NCBI GenBank assembly: GCA_019639135.1
Contig: JAHBSL010000009.1
Location: 62,001-126,000 of the forward strand
Length of the DNA: 64,000 nt
Origin: Acidobacteriota bacterium
GTDB taxonomy: Bacteria; Acidobacteriota; Blastocatellia; Pyrinomonadales; Pyrinomonadaceae
Reading direction: 5' to 3'
The notes under the pieces are model-generated. The model saw only the letters and a program-made list of their open reading frames with translations. It had not been told where the DNA came from and ran no database searches. Position 1 is the first letter of the stretch; every line of letters begins with the position of its first letter. Of this stretch, positions 62,882 through 64,000 are shown in pieces. Both the position numbers and the translations under genes were made by a program.

Positions 62882-63554
62882 TTTCAATTCTTCTTATATG
62901 TCATCGAATCTACTTGCTCCACCAAGACTGGTCGGGCATCGCATCGCTGCGACTGAAAATAACCCGATAGATGCGGCTTTGTTCGAATATCTCCTCGCCG
63001 GGAATGGTCTATTCGTCCGGGCAAAACGAAGGGAGTTTGCCGTATCCTTGCCGCTCAGTTTGCAGAAGATATGGGGCCTTCCGAATGGCCCGATTGGGAT
63101 CTCGTGGACAAAGTCGAGGATCCCAGCGTCATTGTGGCAGGCGATATTGCGACATAGCCAGCAAACACACGCATCCTCGGACTTTAGAGAAGACGTCTAC
63201 CTGATCTATTGGGACAAACTTCTCGGCATCTGGCAGTGGCGGGCATCGGGCCGTGAAAGCAATTGGGCATCGACCATCGCCGACGATACTCTCCCCGAAT
63301 ACGCTCAATGCTGCATAGAGCTGCATACTCACCCGCCCGGAGCTTTGCACTTCAGCAGAGCGGATGATCGAGACGAATTGGGAAAGTTCCGCATCTTCGC
63401 GATCCTTATAGATGTCCACGACAAGCCAAAGATCCGGTTCCGCTGCGGCGTTTACGATCACCTTATCCCGATCCCCGCCGTCTGGGTTGGAGAGATGCCC
63501 GAAGGGATCATCGACCTGAACGAGATAGACGCCCTTGTGGAAATATTGTCGTGA
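62868..63554 (+). CDS. PRTRC protein A, JAB/JAMM-domain metallopeptidase
   Basis: A 228-residue protein with a complete JAMM motif: H153-T-H155-P ... S163 ... D166 (HTHPPGALHFSRAD), preceded by ELH, which gives the zinc site of deubiquitinase-like peptidases. The N-terminal ~120 residues are a family-specific domain. It could trim or release ubiquitin-like protein C. It overlaps the B gene and its stop overlaps the GTG of the ThiF gene. Confidence 0.88.
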   Translation: MAAFSFNSSYMSSNLLAPPRLVGHRIAATENNPIDAALFEYLLAGNGLFVRAKRREFAVSLPLSLQKIWGLPNGPIGISWTKSRIPASLWQAILRHSQQTHASSDFREDVYLIYWDKLLGIWQWRASGRESNWASTIADDTLPEYAQCCIELHTHPPGALHFSRADDRDELGKFRIFAILIDVHDKPKIRFRCGVYDHLIPIPAVWVGEMPEGIIDLNEIDALVEILS

Positions 63555-64000
63555 ACGGGATAGATCTCAGCTTCGCCCAAGCCGCCGTTGTGATGCCGAA
63601 GGAGCACAATAAGCTGCGGATCATACAAGTAGGGGCGGGCGGTACAGGGTCATTCGCCTCGCTTGCTATCGCCCGGCTCATGTACGAGCTAAAGGAGTCC
63701 GGAAAAGCAGTTGAATTCCTTATTGTCGATCCTGATGTAGTTGAAAGCGGGAACATTCCGAGAAGCAACTTCTGCACGGCGGAGATAGGAAGCAGTAAGG
63801 CCCAGACGCTCGCGAAAAGGATCACGCTTGCCTGGGGCCTTGAATGCCACTACGCGAACGAGCCGTTCGATGCTGAAGTCCATCTGAAGCAATCTTCGGG
63901 AGACTACCGCACGCTCACCGTGATCGTCGGCTGCGTGGATAATCATCTCGCAAGGCGAGCGATGCACCTTGCGGTCGAAAAGCATCAGGGCTATCGTTCG
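63551..64000 (+). CDS. PRTRC ThiF/E1-like protein (partial, cut by window end)
   Basis: The first 150 codons of an E1/ThiF-family adenylating enzyme, open to the last base. The nucleotide-binding motif VGAGGTGS is at residues 27-34, followed by VDPDVVESGNIPRSNF near residues 60-75, the typical substrate and Mg-ATP region, and GCVDN near 132. Translation begins at GTG 63551, overlapping the previous stop (GTGA). It would activate the ubiquitin-like protein C. The C-terminal part and catalytic Cys are outside the window. Confidence 0.9.
   Translation, partial: MNGIDLSFAQAAVVMPKEHNKLRIIQVGAGGTGSFASLAIARLMYELKESGKAVEFLIVDPDVVESGNIPRSNFCTAEIGSSKAQTLAKRITLAWGLECHYANEPFDAEVHLKQSSGDYRTLTVIVGCVDNHLARRAMHLAVEKHQGYRS

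Noticed and set aside
1-64000. CRISPR arrays, rRNA, tRNA, insertion sequences, integrase or attachment sites
   Set aside because: None could be recognised; therefore plasmid versus ICE status is left open.

Overview
The window is a 64 kb stretch of a conjugative element (an integrative conjugative element or a plasmid; no integrase and no recognisable replication initiator lie inside it) carrying about 23 kb of cargo. The host is a Gram-negative bacterium, judging from the VirB/TrbL-type secretion genes, lipoprotein and Tat signals and an outer-membrane DUF5916 protein. The protein style suggests Acidobacteriota to me, but there is no rRNA or tRNA to confirm it and this is only an impression.

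Layout. (1) 0-5.25 kb, all on the plus strand: a leading-region-like block with a YspA/SLOG protein, two ssb genes, an FGDN/GIPTK phage-type protein, a frameshifted DUF4326 gene, a 552-residue unknown and RNase HI. The gaps hold strong hairpins, including a two-hairpin element present twice. (2) 5.25-11.35 kb: a small accessory gene, a candidate oriT with an RP4/MOBP-like nic core (ATCCTG on the minus strand), a relaxosome accessory gene, a MOBP-like HUH relaxase and a 775-residue protein with a DUF4326-like Cys/His motif. Nicking at this site would send the 0-5.7 kb block into the recipient first, with the transferred strand as template for those genes. (3) 11.7-27.5 kb: a divergent type IV secretion cluster. 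The minus strand carries a transglycosylase, VirB8, VirB9, VirB10, a MoxR-like AAA+ ATPase, a membrane protein and VirD4. The plus strand carries VirB2, VirB3, VirB4, VirB5/TrbJ and VirB6/TrbL. No VirB11 is present.

(4) 27.6-50.8 kb, cargo: a sulfur-stress cluster (ArsR-rhodanese fusion, persulfide-dioxygenase-like MBL protein, MFS); a chromate cluster (broken PadR regulator, ChrB, ChrA, MFS, frameshifted second ChrB-like gene); an OmpR/histidine-kinase pair with PmrA-type boxes upstream; a periplasmic/envelope set (two paralogous lipoproteins around a Tat-type Fe/Mn superoxide dismutase and a DUF1259 protein); an iron-type ABC importer; a DUF5916 outer-membrane protein; a GMC-type oxidoreductase; and a metallophosphoesterase. 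(5) 51.2-57.4 kb: a DNA-processing cassette of a Zn-finger/Toprim-like protein, an NPPF DNA methylase, an unknown, and a Strawberry-notch helicase. (6) 57.8-64 kb: a sigma-54 activator, then a PRTRC operon with a ubiquitin-like protein (C), an E2-like protein (B), a JAMM peptidase (A) and an E1/ThiF protein cut by the window end, with an ERF recombinase embedded in it.

Taken together, blocks 1, 2, 3, 5 and 6 form the transfer and maintenance backbone, and block 4 is metal and oxidative-stress cargo. The most interesting parts are the leading region with repeated structured elements next to oriT, the ubiquitin-like PRTRC operon whose UBL protein ends one residue beyond the usual glycine, and the methylase/Strawberry-notch cassette. 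Two single-base frameshifts and one nonsense codon are visible and could be real decay or sequencing error.
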